From the NCBI RefSeq assembly GCF_002846335.1, contig NZ_PJMQ01000001.1, positions 1,612,001-1,676,000 of the forward strand: a stretch of DNA of 64,000 bases, given 5' to 3'. The notes beneath the pieces are model-generated. The model saw only the letters and a list, made by a program, of their open reading frames with translations. It had not been told where the DNA came from and did no database searches. A program made the translations under genes and the position numbers. The stretch is from Janthinobacterium sp. 61. Its GTDB lineage: Bacteria > Pseudomonadota > Gammaproteobacteria > Burkholderiales > Burkholderiaceae_D. Positions 1 through 9,465 of this stretch are shown piece by piece (position 1 is the first letter of the stretch; every line of letters starts with the position of its first letter).

Positions 1-1
1 G

Positions 2-334
2 GGCGCCCTCGCCGCCTGCTGCGCGCTGCACGCCAGCGCCGCCCCTGTCGAAGACTTTATTGGCACCTGGAAACTGGAACGCACCACCGTCCCGAACTAT
101 ATCGTCATCAAACAGGAAGGCGAGCGGCTCATCGCGCTGCGCTATACGCGCAATATCCTCGGCAACAAGATCACCGAACGGCGCTTTCCCGCCAGCTACG
201 CGAACGGCGATGTCACCATCACTGCGGGAGAAACGCTCATCGAGGCGCGCAGCGTGAACGATGTGGCGACCGTCACGATGCTGGCAGAAGCGTACAAGAA
301 GATATCGTCGTCCACGTCCGCGCCCACCAGTTGA
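2..334 (+). CDS. secreted protein of unknown function, 5' end outside the window
   Basis: The frame is open from the first bases to a TGA at 332-334, giving about 110 visible residues; the start codon lies upstream. The first residues (GALAACCALHASAA, then PVEDF) look like the end of a signal peptide with an Ala-x-Ala cleavage site, so the mature protein is probably periplasmic. The rest is short beta-rich sequence beginning FIGTWKLE, a pattern seen in small lipocalin-like secreted domains, but I do not recognise a family. Its stop overlaps the TTG start proposed for the next gene, which suggests co-transcription. Confidence 0.6.
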   Translation, partial: GALAACCALHASAAPVEDFIGTWKLERTTVPNYIVIKQEGERLIALRYTRNILGNKITERRFPASYANGDVTITAGETLIEARSVNDVATVTMLAEAYKKISSSTSAPTS

Positions 335-843
335 GGAATGTCGCCGATTTGAAGACTATCATTATCCGCCCCACCAGCGCCGCCGACTGGCCGGCGCTGA
401 AAGCCACGCGCCTGGCCGCCCTGCTCGATGCCCCCACCGCCTTTGGCACCAGCCACGCCAGCGCGGCCCGCCTTAGCGATGCAGACTGGCAACAGCGCGC
501 CATCAGCACGCCGCAGCGCACGTTTTTCCTCGCCTTGGAGAGAGAACAGCCCATCGGCCTCGCCGCGCAAGTGGTAGCCGGCAATGGCGATTGCCATCTG
601 ATCGCCATGTGGGTACATCCGGAATGTCGGGGTCTGGACGTGGCGCAAGGCCTGGTCGACGCCGTGAAACAATGTGCCGTCGGCAACGGCCACGCGCGGC
701 TGGTGCTCGACGTGGCACAGGAGAATGCGCGCGCGGCGGCGTTTTACCAGAAACAGGGCTTTGTCTTTTTGCCGGAATGGGAGCCGCTGGAAAGCCATCC
801 CCATATCCAGGTGCAAAAGATGGAGTGGCTGGCGGCGGCTTGA
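331..843 (+). CDS. GNAT-family N-acetyltransferase
   Basis: About 170 residues with the layout of a Gcn5-related N-acetyltransferase: an N-terminal IIIRPTSAADWPAL strand-helix, a central LIAMWVHPECRG acetyl-CoA-binding segment (positions about 90-101; the usual Q/RxxGxG loop is degenerate here), and the C-terminal signature ENARAAAFYQKQGF. Such enzymes transfer acetyl from acetyl-CoA to an amine; the substrate cannot be told. No ATG fits the N-terminus. TTG at 331 overlaps the preceding stop, and TTG at 349 has GAGGA about 12 bases upstream, so the true start may be 349. Confidence 0.8.
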   Translation: MRNVADLKTIIIRPTSAADWPALKATRLAALLDAPTAFGTSHASAARLSDADWQQRAISTPQRTFFLALEREQPIGLAAQVVAGNGDCHLIAMWVHPECRGLDVAQGLVDAVKQCAVGNGHARLVLDVAQENARAAAFYQKQGFVFLPEWEPLESHPHIQVQKMEWLAAA

Positions 844-912
844 GCTCAATCAGCCTATCTGACGACCATTGCAGCCATCCATGCCGCTGCTTGTGCCCCC
901 CGAGGATATACC

Positions 913-1347
913 GTGCTTGATTGGATTTTCGACGCCATCGTCTGGATCGTACGCCTGTTACTGTATGGCCTGTTGGGAACAGTCATAGAAAAACTGTTCT
1001 ATTGGCCAGGCTGGGCAATGCTGCGACTACTCACGCTGGGCCACTATCCTCCGGCCAGGGGGTTCCCTCACAATCACTTTGCCGTTGCCCTGTTTGCGGC
1101 GGTAGTCATTGCTTCCGGCTTGCTGATGGCACTGACGTCAATACCGGTGCGCCTAATGCGGGAAAACAGCACTTTCACGCATTCCATTGATCCCCCATTC
1201 ACATTCTGTCTTAATAACTTGCTCGTGGCGTTGTTTTTTTCTACACTCACGTTTCCATTGATGCGTAGAAAGATCGGGGATGCGAGCAATCAAGAAAACT
1301 GGTCTTCTGCTGTGCTTGTGCGGCGCTGCGGCGCAGGCATACGCTGA
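913..1347 (+). CDS. small inner-membrane protein of unknown function
   Basis: A GTG start at 913 is preceded by GAGGA with good spacing. The 144-residue product has about three hydrophobic segments (roughly residues 5-25, 57-78 and 98-115) and aromatic-rich loops, so it is probably an integral membrane protein. No family is recognised. The last 22 codons run through the start and signal-peptide region of the next gene (68-bp overlap), and that tail (SSAVLVRRCGAGIR) looks like out-of-frame sequence, so the original C-terminus may have been lost to a frameshift or stop mutation. Confidence 0.6.
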   Translation: MLDWIFDAIVWIVRLLLYGLLGTVIEKLFYWPGWAMLRLLTLGHYPPARGFPHNHFAVALFAAVVIASGLLMALTSIPVRLMRENSTFTHSIDPPFTFCLNNLLVALFFSTLTFPLMRRKIGDASNQENWSSAVLVRRCGAGIR

Positions 1348-2020
1348 TACTGATCAAGTCATGGCGCAAGCGGGGCAGGATGCGGCGGCGTCAGTCAATG
1401 TAAAGGGTATACGGGATCCGGACTGGAAGCCCTACAGTGCCATGCTCAAGGGCGTAAAACGGTTCGAAGAAAAACATGCGCTGGCGCCGGGCGCCGAATT
1501 GCGCTTCATACTGGAACCGCGCCGTCCCGACGTCGACATGCACGCCATCGCGCTCAGGCTGGAAAGTGACGAGGCAGGTACGGCGATACCGCTGGGGGAG
1601 CGCAATATCTTCGGCTTGCCCGTCGAACTGGGCCCGCTGTATGAAAAGGCCGAGCTGACCTTGAACCGCAAGGCCGGCTCGGTCCGGTGGATTCCCTACA
1701 TCCGCAGCGCGGCGACCAGCGACACCATCCGCCGCCTGGGCGACTTGCGACTGACGTGCGAAGTCCATTGGGCCATCGACAAGGACTCCTTGCCTTTCGC
1801 CATGCGCGCGGCGATGGGCGCATTGGGCGGGCCGTGCAATTTCGTGTCGCAAAAGGGAACCTACAGCTTTGTCGAACCGCGGCGCATCACGGCTGCGACG
1901 ATCAGCTTCAACGGCAAAAGCGCGCCCGTGCCCTTCAGCGGCGCGTCGTTCACGCCGCCCTTACGGGAGCAGGACTGGAGCGACGACAGCGTGCTCGAGC
2001 TGACTTTCGAAAACCACTAG
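1280..2020 (+). CDS. secreted protein of unknown function
   Basis: A 246-residue protein with a clear signal peptide (MRAIKKTG, then a Leu/Cys/Ala-rich core, cleavage near AYA-DTD), so probably periplasmic. The mature part contains two well-spaced cysteines (LTCEVHW and GGPCNFV) that could form a disulphide. No domain is recognised. The ATG at 1280 lies inside the upstream membrane-protein frame with only a weak GGGG-type ribosome site touching it. The gene is followed 43 bases later by a secreted hydrolase on the same strand. Confidence 0.65.
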   Translation: MRAIKKTGLLLCLCGAAAQAYADTDQVMAQAGQDAAASVNVKGIRDPDWKPYSAMLKGVKRFEEKHALAPGAELRFILEPRRPDVDMHAIALRLESDEAGTAIPLGERNIFGLPVELGPLYEKAELTLNRKAGSVRWIPYIRSAATSDTIRRLGDLRLTCEVHWAIDKDSLPFAMRAAMGALGGPCNFVSQKGTYSFVEPRRITAATISFNGKSAPVPFSGASFTPPLREQDWSDDSVLELTFENH

Positions 2021-2063
2021 CCTTTTCCGCGCGCACCTATTCACTTCACAACGATACCTGGAC

Positions 2064-3575
2064 ATGAAAAAACTTCTCCTCCTGATCCTGTGCACGGCCG
2101 CTACGCTGAACGCCGCTGCCGCCCCCCTTTCGCTGATCCCTGAGGCGGGCCCGCACGCTGTCGGCCTGCGCATCGTGCAGCAGTATGACTACAGCCGCGT
2201 AATGGACGCGCAGCTGGACGCCTTTGGCAAGCCCCTCCCGACGGGCAGCGGGCGCGCGATCCAGACGCTCGTCTGGTATCCGGCCAGGAAGACGGCAGGT
2301 TCCCGCATGCAGGTGGCCGATTATCGCGCGGCCAGCCTGTCCGACGTGGACTTCGCATTTTCCGGCGCGGAGGCGGCCAGGCAGCGCGCAGCCTGGATGT
2401 CGGGACCGCAAAAAGCCCAGTACGGCAGTGCCACCCTCGCCGTACGCGACGCCCCGCCCTCCGGAGGAATCTACCCGGTGGTAATCTACGCGCCTAGCTT
2501 CGCTGCCCCCGCACAAGAAAACCTGGACTTGTGCGAATACCTGGCCAGCCACGGCTATGTGGTCATCGCCAGCCGCAGCCTGGGCGCCCGCTCTGTCGTC
2601 ATGACGGAGGACGTCGAAGGCGTCGAGGCGCAGGCCGCCGATATTGCCTTCCTTGTCAACTATGCGCAAACCCTGCCGCAAGCCGACATCAGCAAGGTTG
2701 CAGCGACCGGTTTCAGCTGGGGCGGCATGGCCAACGTCTTTGCCGCAGCGCGTTCGAGCCGCATCAAGGCCCTGGTCAGCCTCGACGGTTCGATCCGGTT
2801 TCATCCCAAGATATGGGGCGCCGCCACCTATGTGCGGCCGGCGCGCACGCCCGTGCCCATGCTGTCATTGGGCGCCCGTGCCCCGTCGGCAGAGGAGCTG
2901 GAGCTCAACGACAAACTGGGCATCAGCTATCTCAACAGCATGAAGTATTCCGACGTCTACATCGGCACCATGCATCCGATGACGCATCCGCACTTTAGCG
3001 CGTGGCACTTGCGCTTTTCCGCTGACGATGCATTCGGCGACTACCAGCGCGCCGATGTCGTGCTGGCATACCACAGCGGCACGCTGTATGTGCGCCGCTT
3101 TCTGGACGCCTACCTGAAAAACGATGCCCAGGCGCGGGCATTCCTGCAACAGTCCCCGGCGCGGCACGGAATCGCGCCGCAAGTGATGTCGATGCAGTTC
3201 CGGCCAGCCAAATTCTCATTGCTGGGCGAATCGGACTTCCTGCGCGTCTTCGCCGACGGCGGCTTCAAGGATGCGCAAGCGATCTATACCAGCATGGCGG
3301 CGGCGTCGCCGGACTTCAAACTCAGCCCCCTCAACCTCAACAACCTGGGCTACCAGCTCCTGCGCGGAAACAAGGCGCGCGGCGCCGTGGAGCTGTTCAA
3401 GCTGGCGACCCACATCGAGCCGCAATTTGGCAATGCCTTCGACAGCGAAGGCGAAGCATACGAGGCGCTTGGCGAAAAAGCGCTGGCGATTGCCGCCTAC
3501 GAAAAGGCTGTCGCAGTGGACAAGGAGCAAGTCAACGCCATGGCGCGGATCAAGGCGCTGAGCGCCGGTGGTTAA
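2064..3575 (+). CDS. secreted alpha/beta hydrolase with C-terminal TPR-like repeats
   Basis: The 503-residue product starts with a signal peptide (MKKLLLLILCTAATLNAAAA). Residues about 60-330 form a dienelactone-hydrolase/platelet-activating-factor-acetylhydrolase-like alpha/beta hydrolase: a strand YPVVIYAPSF, then the nucleophile elbow GFSWGG with Ser218. Residues about 420-495 carry two helical repeats of TPR character (LNNLGYQLLRGNKARGAVEL; AYEALGEKALAIAAYEKAV). The combination suggests a periplasmic esterase or peptidase-like enzyme docked to a protein partner. The substrate is unknown. ATG 2064 is the only start that includes the signal peptide. Confidence 0.75.
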   Translation: MKKLLLLILCTAATLNAAAAPLSLIPEAGPHAVGLRIVQQYDYSRVMDAQLDAFGKPLPTGSGRAIQTLVWYPARKTAGSRMQVADYRAASLSDVDFAFSGAEAARQRAAWMSGPQKAQYGSATLAVRDAPPSGGIYPVVIYAPSFAAPAQENLDLCEYLASHGYVVIASRSLGARSVVMTEDVEGVEAQAADIAFLVNYAQTLPQADISKVAATGFSWGGMANVFAAARSSRIKALVSLDGSIRFHPKIWGAATYVRPARTPVPMLSLGARAPSAEELELNDKLGISYLNSMKYSDVYIGTMHPMTHPHFSAWHLRFSADDAFGDYQRADVVLAYHSGTLYVRRFLDAYLKNDAQARAFLQQSPARHGIAPQVMSMQFRPAKFSLLGESDFLRVFADGGFKDAQAIYTSMAAASPDFKLSPLNLNNLGYQLLRGNKARGAVELFKLATHIEPQFGNAFDSEGEAYEALGEKALAIAAYEKAVAVDKEQVNAMARIKALSAGG

Positions 3576-3683
3576 GCCTGTTCAGTGAACCAGCGATGCC
3601 AGGCGAGCGGGCGCCGCCCCTGACGCGGTACGTGTTTAAAAATCGGAAAGATAGCAACTTTGCGTCGTCTGCCGGAAAGCGCC

Positions 3684-4220
3684 CTACTTCACCCGCTGCT
3701 TCTCCAGCTTGCGGGCCAGGGTGCGCCTGTGCATGCCCAGCCGCCTTGCCGTTTCCGAGATATTGAAATCCGTCTCGGCCAGCATTTCGTGGATGCGCTC
3801 CCATTCCAGGGTCTTGATGTTGGTGGCGCGGTTCGTCAGTTCGATGTCGGCGTTGCCGGCCACGTGGCCAAAAGCCGCTTCGATGTCGTCCGTATTCGAT
3901 GGTTTCGCCAGGTACTGGCAGGCGCCCAGCTTGATTGCTTCGACAGCCGTGCCGATGCTGGCGTAACCCGTCAGCACGACGATCAGCATTTCCGGATCGT
4001 GCTGGTGCAGCATCTGTACGCAAGCCAGGCCCGACGTATTGCCATTCAACTTCAGATCGACGACGGCGTAGTCGGGGCAATTTTGTTCCAGCAAGGCGCT
4101 CGCTTCATCGAAGTTGGTGGCCAGGATGACCTGGTAGCCGCGCCGCTCGAACGAGCGGCCCAGGGTGCGGGCAAATGCCGCGTCGTCCTCCACGATCAGT
4201 AACAGACGGTCATCCTGCAT
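3684..4220 (-). CDS. regA: redox response regulator RegA/PrrA/RoxR family
   Basis: A 178-residue regulator: receiver domain (residues about 5-120) with acidic pocket VEDD, phospho-acceptor Asp55 in VVDLKL and the Lys of YLAKP. A short linker leads to a Fis-type helix-turn-helix (NISETARRLGMHRRTLARKL), the near-invariant DNA-binding helix of the RegA/ActR/PrrA/RoxR group. In proteobacteria RegA controls respiratory, carbon-fixation and energy genes in response to RegB. It overlaps the 3' end of the kinase gene by 11 bases, so the two are translationally coupled. Confidence 0.92.
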   Translation of the reverse strand: MQDDRLLLIVEDDAAFARTLGRSFERRGYQVILATNFDEASALLEQNCPDYAVVDLKLNGNTSGLACVQMLHQHDPEMLIVVLTGYASIGTAVEAIKLGACQYLAKPSNTDDIEAAFGHVAGNADIELTNRATNIKTLEWERIHEMLAETDFNISETARRLGMHRRTLARKLEKQRVK

Positions 4221-5559
4221 GGTGGTCGCTTTCTCTTTCCAGTTTGATGGCCGCCAGCGGCAAGGCCAGATGCACTACCGCCCCGCCCTGCACCCTGTTG
4301 CGCGCCGTCACCGTACCACCCAGGGTACGCGCGACATTCACCACCAGGAACAGACCGAGGCCGCCGCCGGGCTTGCCCTTGCTGCTTTGATACGGTTTGC
4401 CCAGGTGCGTCAGCATCGACGGCTCGAAGCCGGGGCCAGCATCGGTAATGACCAGGTGCAAGGCGTCCGCTTCGCGCGTCGCTTCGAAGCGCAGCCAGTC
4501 GGGCGACGCTTCCAGCGCATTGTCGAGCACATTGCAAATGGTTTGTTTCAGGGTCGAATCGAAGACGACGGGCACATCATGCTCGATGCGGTTATCGTAC
4601 TCGAAACCCTGGATCGGGCGGCTGCTGCGCCACTCGTCGACCAGGTCGTTGAGGAAGGTGTTGATCGTCGTTTTCACGGACGATTCGCCGCGCGCCTCGC
4701 CGGCCGACAATAAAATGCCGCTGACGATGCTCTTGCAGCGCTGCAACTGTGCCTGCATTTCCGTGATTTCTTCCAGCAATTCGCTGTTCTTGCTCAGTTC
4801 CGGCATGCGGCGCCAGTCGCCGAGGATGACGGACAGGGTCGCCAGCGGCGTGCCAAGCTCGTGCGCGGCGCCCGAGGCCAGCAAGCCCATGCGGATGATG
4901 TGCTCTTCTTCCGCCGCGCGCTGGCGCAGATCAGCCACCTTGGCGTCGCCGGCGCGCTGGTTGCGGTTGATGCGTGTGATGAACACCACCAGCAAGGCGG
5001 CATTCAGGATGAAGCAGATCAGCAAGCCTTGCACGTAGAGGCTGGAAAAACCCCGCTCGGGGTCGATAGGCAAGGTCAAGGGACCGGGCAGCAAGGCCAG
5101 GCCTGCCAGGCACAGGCTGGTGATCGCCACCATGATCCAGGTCGACCACACTTCCAGCAGCACGGCGCTGAGGATGACTTGCAACAAATACAGGAAGGCA
5201 AACGGGTTGCTGATGCCGCCGCTCAGGTAGAGCTGAGCCGTCAGCACGGTGACGTCGACCAGCAGCGCGAGGAACAGGGCCGTGTTGGAAACGGGCTGGC
5301 GTTCGTGCCAGCGCAAGAGGCTGGCAAGATTGAAAGCGATGAGGCAGGACAGCACTTCCAGCATGTAGGGTACGGGCAAGGCAATGCCCAGCCCTACACC
5401 CACGCCGAAGATGGTGCTGATCTGGCCGATCACGGCCAGCCAGCGCAGCTGGATCAGCAGCTTCATGTTCTGGTGGCCGGCCGGATGTTCCATCTCGGCC
5501 GCCACCGCTCCGCGCTCTAAGACTTCGCGGTTGGGCAGGATCTCAATCCTGCCCGGCAT
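4210..5559 (-). CDS. regB: redox sensor histidine kinase RegB/PrrB/RoxS family
   Basis: About 449 residues if translation starts at ATG 5559, which has AGGAAA about nine bases upstream. The N-terminal half has about six membrane segments and includes GGISNPF, matching the GGxxNPF motif tied to ubiquinone binding in RegB. The H-box AHELGTPLATL (His about 233) is the form typical of this family. A cysteine follows in QLQRCKSI, near where the redox-active Cys of Rhodobacter RegB lies. The ATPase domain has N-box, DAGPGFE and GGGLGLF. The gene overlaps the SURF1 gene upstream by 17 bases and regA downstream, so it belongs to the oxidase operon. Confidence 0.92.
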   Translation of the reverse strand: MPGRIEILPNREVLERGAVAAEMEHPAGHQNMKLLIQLRWLAVIGQISTIFGVGVGLGIALPVPYMLEVLSCLIAFNLASLLRWHERQPVSNTALFLALLVDVTVLTAQLYLSGGISNPFAFLYLLQVILSAVLLEVWSTWIMVAITSLCLAGLALLPGPLTLPIDPERGFSSLYVQGLLICFILNAALLVVFITRINRNQRAGDAKVADLRQRAAEEEHIIRMGLLASGAAHELGTPLATLSVILGDWRRMPELSKNSELLEEITEMQAQLQRCKSIVSGILLSAGEARGESSVKTTINTFLNDLVDEWRSSRPIQGFEYDNRIEHDVPVVFDSTLKQTICNVLDNALEASPDWLRFEATREADALHLVITDAGPGFEPSMLTHLGKPYQSSKGKPGGGLGLFLVVNVARTLGGTVTARNRVQGGAVVHLALPLAAIKLERESDHHAG

Positions 5560-6367
5560 GGTCGCTTTCCTGGCGCTGGGCGCCACGGGCGCGGCGGCGC
5601 TTGTCTTCACGCACGATCCACCAGCTGATGCCGGCCACCATCAAGGCCAGCGCAAACCACGTCAAGGCGTACACGAGGTGGTTGTTGTGGAAGGAAATCA
5701 CGGTCAGTCCGCCGACGGGCGCGTCACTGGCCGTTTCCGACTTTTCCTTCGCATCGACAAAATATGGCGCCACGTTGCTCAGCATGTGCGAGGCGCCGAT
5801 GGCGGCCACGTCACGCGAATACCAGTGCTGCGTGGCAGGACTATTCTCGCGCAGGAAACCGCCGCCCGTCTCGCTGATGCGCAGCAAGCCGTCGACGTTG
5901 ACGATGCCGGCCGGCGTGCTGGCGGCGATGCTGGCGCGTTTCGGCACGAAGCCGCGGTTGACCAGCACAGTGCTGCCATCGGCGAGGCGCAATGGCGTCA
6001 TCAGCCAATAACCGCTGCCCAGTGCCGTCGTTGCCTGCACCAGGGTATTGAAAATGGGGAGATAAGTACCGGAGAGTCGCACATGGCGGTATTCATCCGT
6101 TTGTGGCGTAATGCTGGCCCAGGCTGCGGGTCCAGGTGCGTCCGTTGCGGGCGCATGTACACGTTGTTCGACGCGCTCGATCAGGTCAAGCTTCCAGAAC
6201 AGGCGCTTGACTTGCCAGGTGCCCAAGGCACAGAAACCGGCAAATAAGATCCCCGCCAGCACGGCCAATGCATATCGCACGACCATGCCGCGTGGGCCTG
6301 GCGCAGCATCTTGCGATGCGGCGCCAGGGGCGCGCCCGGTGTTGCTTGGGCGCGGTTGACTCATCAT
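5543..6367 (-). CDS. SURF1-family oxidase assembly protein
   Basis: The 274-residue product has the SURF1 layout: one N-terminal membrane helix (YALAVLAGILFAGFCALGTW, followed by QVKR), a large periplasmic domain with GYWLMTPL and VLVNRGFVP, and a second helix near the C-terminus (LTWFALALMVAGISWWIV). SURF1 proteins help insert haem into haem-copper oxidases; Paracoccus has a separate version (Surf1q) encoded with its quinol oxidase. The position directly after cyoD, with a 4-base overlap, makes the bo3 enzyme the likely client. Confidence 0.88.
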   Translation of the reverse strand: MMSQPRPSNTGRAPGAASQDAAPGPRGMVVRYALAVLAGILFAGFCALGTWQVKRLFWKLDLIERVEQRVHAPATDAPGPAAWASITPQTDEYRHVRLSGTYLPIFNTLVQATTALGSGYWLMTPLRLADGSTVLVNRGFVPKRASIAASTPAGIVNVDGLLRISETGGGFLRENSPATQHWYSRDVAAIGASHMLSNVAPYFVDAKEKSETASDAPVGGLTVISFHNNHLVYALTWFALALMVAGISWWIVREDKRRRARGAQRQESDHAGQD

Positions 6368-6750
6368 GGAGCCGTTTTCGTATGCATGTACTCAGGCATC
6401 AGATCCGGCATCATGTTGTGGTTCATGTGGTACATGACCCACAGGGAACCGGCCATGGCAATGCCCACGATCATGATCGTGAAGATCAGCGCCATCATGT
6501 TCCAGCCGCCTTCGGACTTGGTGTTCATGTGCAGGAAGTACACCATGTGCACGACCACTTGAACAGCCGCAAACGCCAGCAGGACCAGGCCCATGGTACC
6601 CGAGTTGGTGATGGCTTTCGTCATCACCAGCCAGAAAGGAATGGCCGTCAGGATCACCGACAGGATGAAGCCGATGGTGTAGCTTTTCAGGCTGCCATGA
6701 TCGTGCTGGTCATGGTGGTGGCTATCGCCGTGTGTGTTGTGGTCGCTCAT
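6364..6750 (-). CDS. cyoD: cytochrome bo3 ubiquinol oxidase subunit IV
   Basis: A 128-residue protein with a His/Asp-rich cytoplasmic start ([20 protein letters not shown]) and three membrane helices, matching CyoD in length and topology; QVVVHMVYFLHM is a family hallmark. CyoD helps assemble the CuB site of subunit I. The start at 6750 overlaps the cyoC stop by 4 bases (ATGA), which fits translational coupling. The unusually long His run at the N-terminus could bind metal, although no role is proven. Confidence 0.93.
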   Translation of the reverse strand: MSDHNTHGDSHHHDQHDHGSLKSYTIGFILSVILTAIPFWLVMTKAITNSGTMGLVLLAFAAVQVVVHMVYFLHMNTKSEGGWNMMALIFTIMIVGIAMAGSLWVMYHMNHNMMPDLMPEYMHTKTAP

Positions 6751-7385
6751 GGCAGCACTCCCATCAGGTAGACAAAGGTGAAGACGCCGATCCAGATGAC
6801 GTCCAGGAAGTGCCAGAACAGCGACAAGCACATCATGCGACGGCCGTTTTCCGGGGTCAGGCCATGCTTGTTCAACTGGAACATCAAGGTCACGAGCCAG
6901 ATCACGCCGAACGTCACGTGCAAGCCGTGGGTGCCGACCAGGGCGAAGAACGACGACAGGAACGCGCTGCGCTGCGGACCGGCGCCTTCGTGTATCAGAT
7001 GAATGAATTCATACATTTCCAGCGACAGGAAGGCCAGGCCGAACAGGCCCGTGATGCCCAGCCAGACCAGGGTGCTGCGCAATTGCTTGCGCTGCATGGC
7101 CAGCATGGCGAAGCCGTAGGTGATCGACGACAGCAGCAGCATGGCCGTGTTGACAGCCACCAGCGGCAGGTCGAACAGCGCGGCGCCCGTCGGGCCGTCC
7201 GCATAGCTGCGGCCGACCACGGCGTAGGTGGCGAACAGACAGGCGAAGATCAGGCAATCGCTCATCAGGTAGAGCCAGAAACCCAGCAAGCTGCCGTTTT
7301 CCGGGTGGTGCTCGCGCACAAAGTAGCTGCGCGTGCTTGGTGCGGCGCCAGCGGCGCCGGTGTTATGGGCGATGGTATCAGACAT
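6747..7385 (-). CDS. cyoC: cytochrome bo3 ubiquinol oxidase subunit III
   Basis: The 212-residue product has five membrane helices, the usual count for CyoC, and the typical segments [30 protein letters not shown] and [20 protein letters not shown]. Subunit III belongs to the haem-copper oxidase subunit III family and stabilises the complex. The gene overlaps cyoB by 8 bases and cyoD by 4. Confidence 0.95.
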   Translation of the reverse strand: MSDTIAHNTGAAGAAPSTRSYFVREHHPENGSLLGFWLYLMSDCLIFACLFATYAVVGRSYADGPTGAALFDLPLVAVNTAMLLLSSITYGFAMLAMQRKQLRSTLVWLGITGLFGLAFLSLEMYEFIHLIHEGAGPQRSAFLSSFFALVGTHGLHVTFGVIWLVTLMFQLNKHGLTPENGRRMMCLSLFWHFLDVIWIGVFTFVYLMGVLP

Positions 7386-9381
7386 GGCTGCTCAGCAATT
7401 TAGTGTAAGCGTCTTCGGTACGGACCACTTCTTCCGCAGGAATGTAGTAATCGCGCTTGTAGTTAAAGGTATGGACGATGATGGTGACCATCATGATCAC
7501 GAAGCCTATGCTGGCGACGAGCCACATTTGCCAGATCAGGCCAAAACCGACCAGTGCGGAGAGTGCGGCGATCACGAAACCAGCCCAGGTGTTCTTCGGC
7601 ATGTGGATCTTCGTGAAACCGGACGTCGGACGCTGGTAACCGTGTTTCTTCATGTCAGTCCATGCATCGAGTTCGTGCACTTGTGGCGTGAAGGCGAAAT
7701 TATAGTCTGGCGGAGGCGACGACGTCGACCATTCCAGCGTACGGCCACCCCATGGGTCACCGGTCACGTCGCGCAGGGCGTGACGGTTGCGGTAGCTGAC
7801 ATAGAACTGGATCAGCATGGAAGCGATACCCAGTGCGATCGAGACGGCGCCAAACCAGGCGATGATGGTCCAGATTTGCAGCGATGGATCTTCAAAGTGG
7901 TTGACACGACGGGTCACGCCCATCAGGCCCAGCACGTACAGCGGCATGAAGGCCAGGTAGAAGCCGACGAACCAGAACCAGAACGAGCACTTGCCCCAGA
8001 ACGCGTCGAGCTTGTAACCGAAGGCTTTCGGGTACCAGTAGTTGATTGCAGCAAATACACCGAACACCACGCCGCCGATAATCACGTTATGGAAGTGGGC
8101 AATCAGGAACAGGCTGTTATGCAAGACAAAGTCCGCCGGTGGTACGGCCAGCAGCACGCCGGTCATGCCGCCGATGGTGAAGGTGACCATGAAGCCGATC
8201 GTCCACAGCATAGGCAGTTCGAAGCGGATACGGCCGCGGTACATGGTAAACAGCCAGTTGAAGATCTTCGCGCCCGTCGGAATCGAAATGATCATCGTCG
8301 TGATGCCGAAGAAGGAATTGACGCTGGCGCCAGAACCCATGGTGAAGAAGTGATGCAGCCATACCAGGTACGACAGAATCATGATGACGCAGGTGGCGTA
8401 GACCATCGAGGCGTAACCGAACAAACGCTTGCTGCTGAAGGTCGCAACGACTTCCGAGAACACACCGAACAGTGGCAGGATCAGGATGTAGACCTCTGGG
8501 TGACCCCAGATCCAGATCAGGTTGACGTACATCATGGCGTTGCCGCCCAGTTCCGTCGTGAAGAAGTTAAAGCCTGCAACGCGGTCCAGCGACAGCATGG
8601 CCAACACAGCCGTCAGTACCGGGAAAGCGGCGACGATCAGAATGTTGGTGCACAGTGCGGTCCAGGTGAAGACTGGCATTTTCATCCAGGTCATGCCTGG
8701 CGCGCGCATCTTGACGATGGTGGCGATCAGGTTGACACCGGACAATAGCGTCCCGACCCCGGCAATCTGCAAGGACCAGATGTAATAGTCTACCCCCACG
8801 TCCGGACTGCCGACGATGCCCGACAGCGGTGGATAGGCCAGCCAGCCCGTGCGGGCGAATTCGCCGACGAACAGCGAAGCCATGACCAGGGCAGCGCCCA
8901 TGGTGGTCATCCAGAAGCTGAAGTTATTGAGGAAAGGGAAAGCCACGTCGCGCGCGCCGATTTGCAGCGGCACCACGTAGTTCATCAGACCCGTCACGAA
9001 AGGCATCGCGACGAAGAAGATCATGATCACGCCGTGGGCGGTGAAGATCTGGTCGTAGTGATGCGGTGGCAGGAAGCCGGCATTGTCGCCAAAGGCGATC
9101 GCCTGCTGGGTACGCATCATGAGCGCGTCGGCAAAGCCGCGCAGCAGCATGACCAGGCCCAGGATCATGTACATGATACCGATTTTTTTATGGTCGATAC
9201 TGGTGATCCAGTCGCGCCACAGGGTACCCCAGACGCGGAAATACGTCAGTGCCGCAACGAGTGCGATACCGCCCAGGGCGACCATCGCAAAGGTCGCCAG
9301 CAGGATAGGTTCGTGAAATGGAATTGCATCCCAAGTCAGACGGCCGAAGATAAGCTTCGTCAGATCAATATGGTCTAGCAT
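7378..9381 (-). CDS. cyoB: cytochrome bo3 ubiquinol oxidase subunit I
   Basis: A 667-residue haem-copper oxidase catalytic subunit with about fifteen membrane helices. The active-site motifs are intact: [10 protein letters not shown] (haem-b ligand His), [14 protein letters not shown] (CuB His with the cross-linked Tyr), the HHFF pair of CuB histidines, and HFHNVIIGG (haem ligands). The enzyme oxidises ubiquinol and reduces O2 to water while pumping protons. Start 9381 ([13 protein letters not shown]) matches the family; longer frames upstream are non-coding in character. Confidence 0.97.
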   Translation of the reverse strand: MLDHIDLTKLIFGRLTWDAIPFHEPILLATFAMVALGGIALVAALTYFRVWGTLWRDWITSIDHKKIGIMYMILGLVMLLRGFADALMMRTQQAIAFGDNAGFLPPHHYDQIFTAHGVIMIFFVAMPFVTGLMNYVVPLQIGARDVAFPFLNNFSFWMTTMGAALVMASLFVGEFARTGWLAYPPLSGIVGSPDVGVDYYIWSLQIAGVGTLLSGVNLIATIVKMRAPGMTWMKMPVFTWTALCTNILIVAAFPVLTAVLAMLSLDRVAGFNFFTTELGGNAMMYVNLIWIWGHPEVYILILPLFGVFSEVVATFSSKRLFGYASMVYATCVIMILSYLVWLHHFFTMGSGASVNSFFGITTMIISIPTGAKIFNWLFTMYRGRIRFELPMLWTIGFMVTFTIGGMTGVLLAVPPADFVLHNSLFLIAHFHNVIIGGVVFGVFAAINYWYPKAFGYKLDAFWGKCSFWFWFVGFYLAFMPLYVLGLMGVTRRVNHFEDPSLQIWTIIAWFGAVSIALGIASMLIQFYVSYRNRHALRDVTGDPWGGRTLEWSTSSPPPDYNFAFTPQVHELDAWTDMKKHGYQRPTSGFTKIHMPKNTWAGFVIAALSALVGFGLIWQMWLVASIGFVIMMVTIIVHTFNYKRDYYIPAEEVVRTEDAYTKLLSSHV

Positions 9382-9465
9382 TGTTACTCTCAGAGAAAAA
9401 AGGGAGGCGCCAGGCAAGCGGCGCCAGTATCTGCAGCGCAATGCGCTGCGGGATTCATGCAGTCG

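Noticed and set aside
7333..8748. A 471-codon plus-strand frame opposite cyoB and the cyoC start
   Set aside because: Antisense to intact haem-copper oxidase genes; the His/Asp-rich translation reflects the complementary codons of membrane helices.
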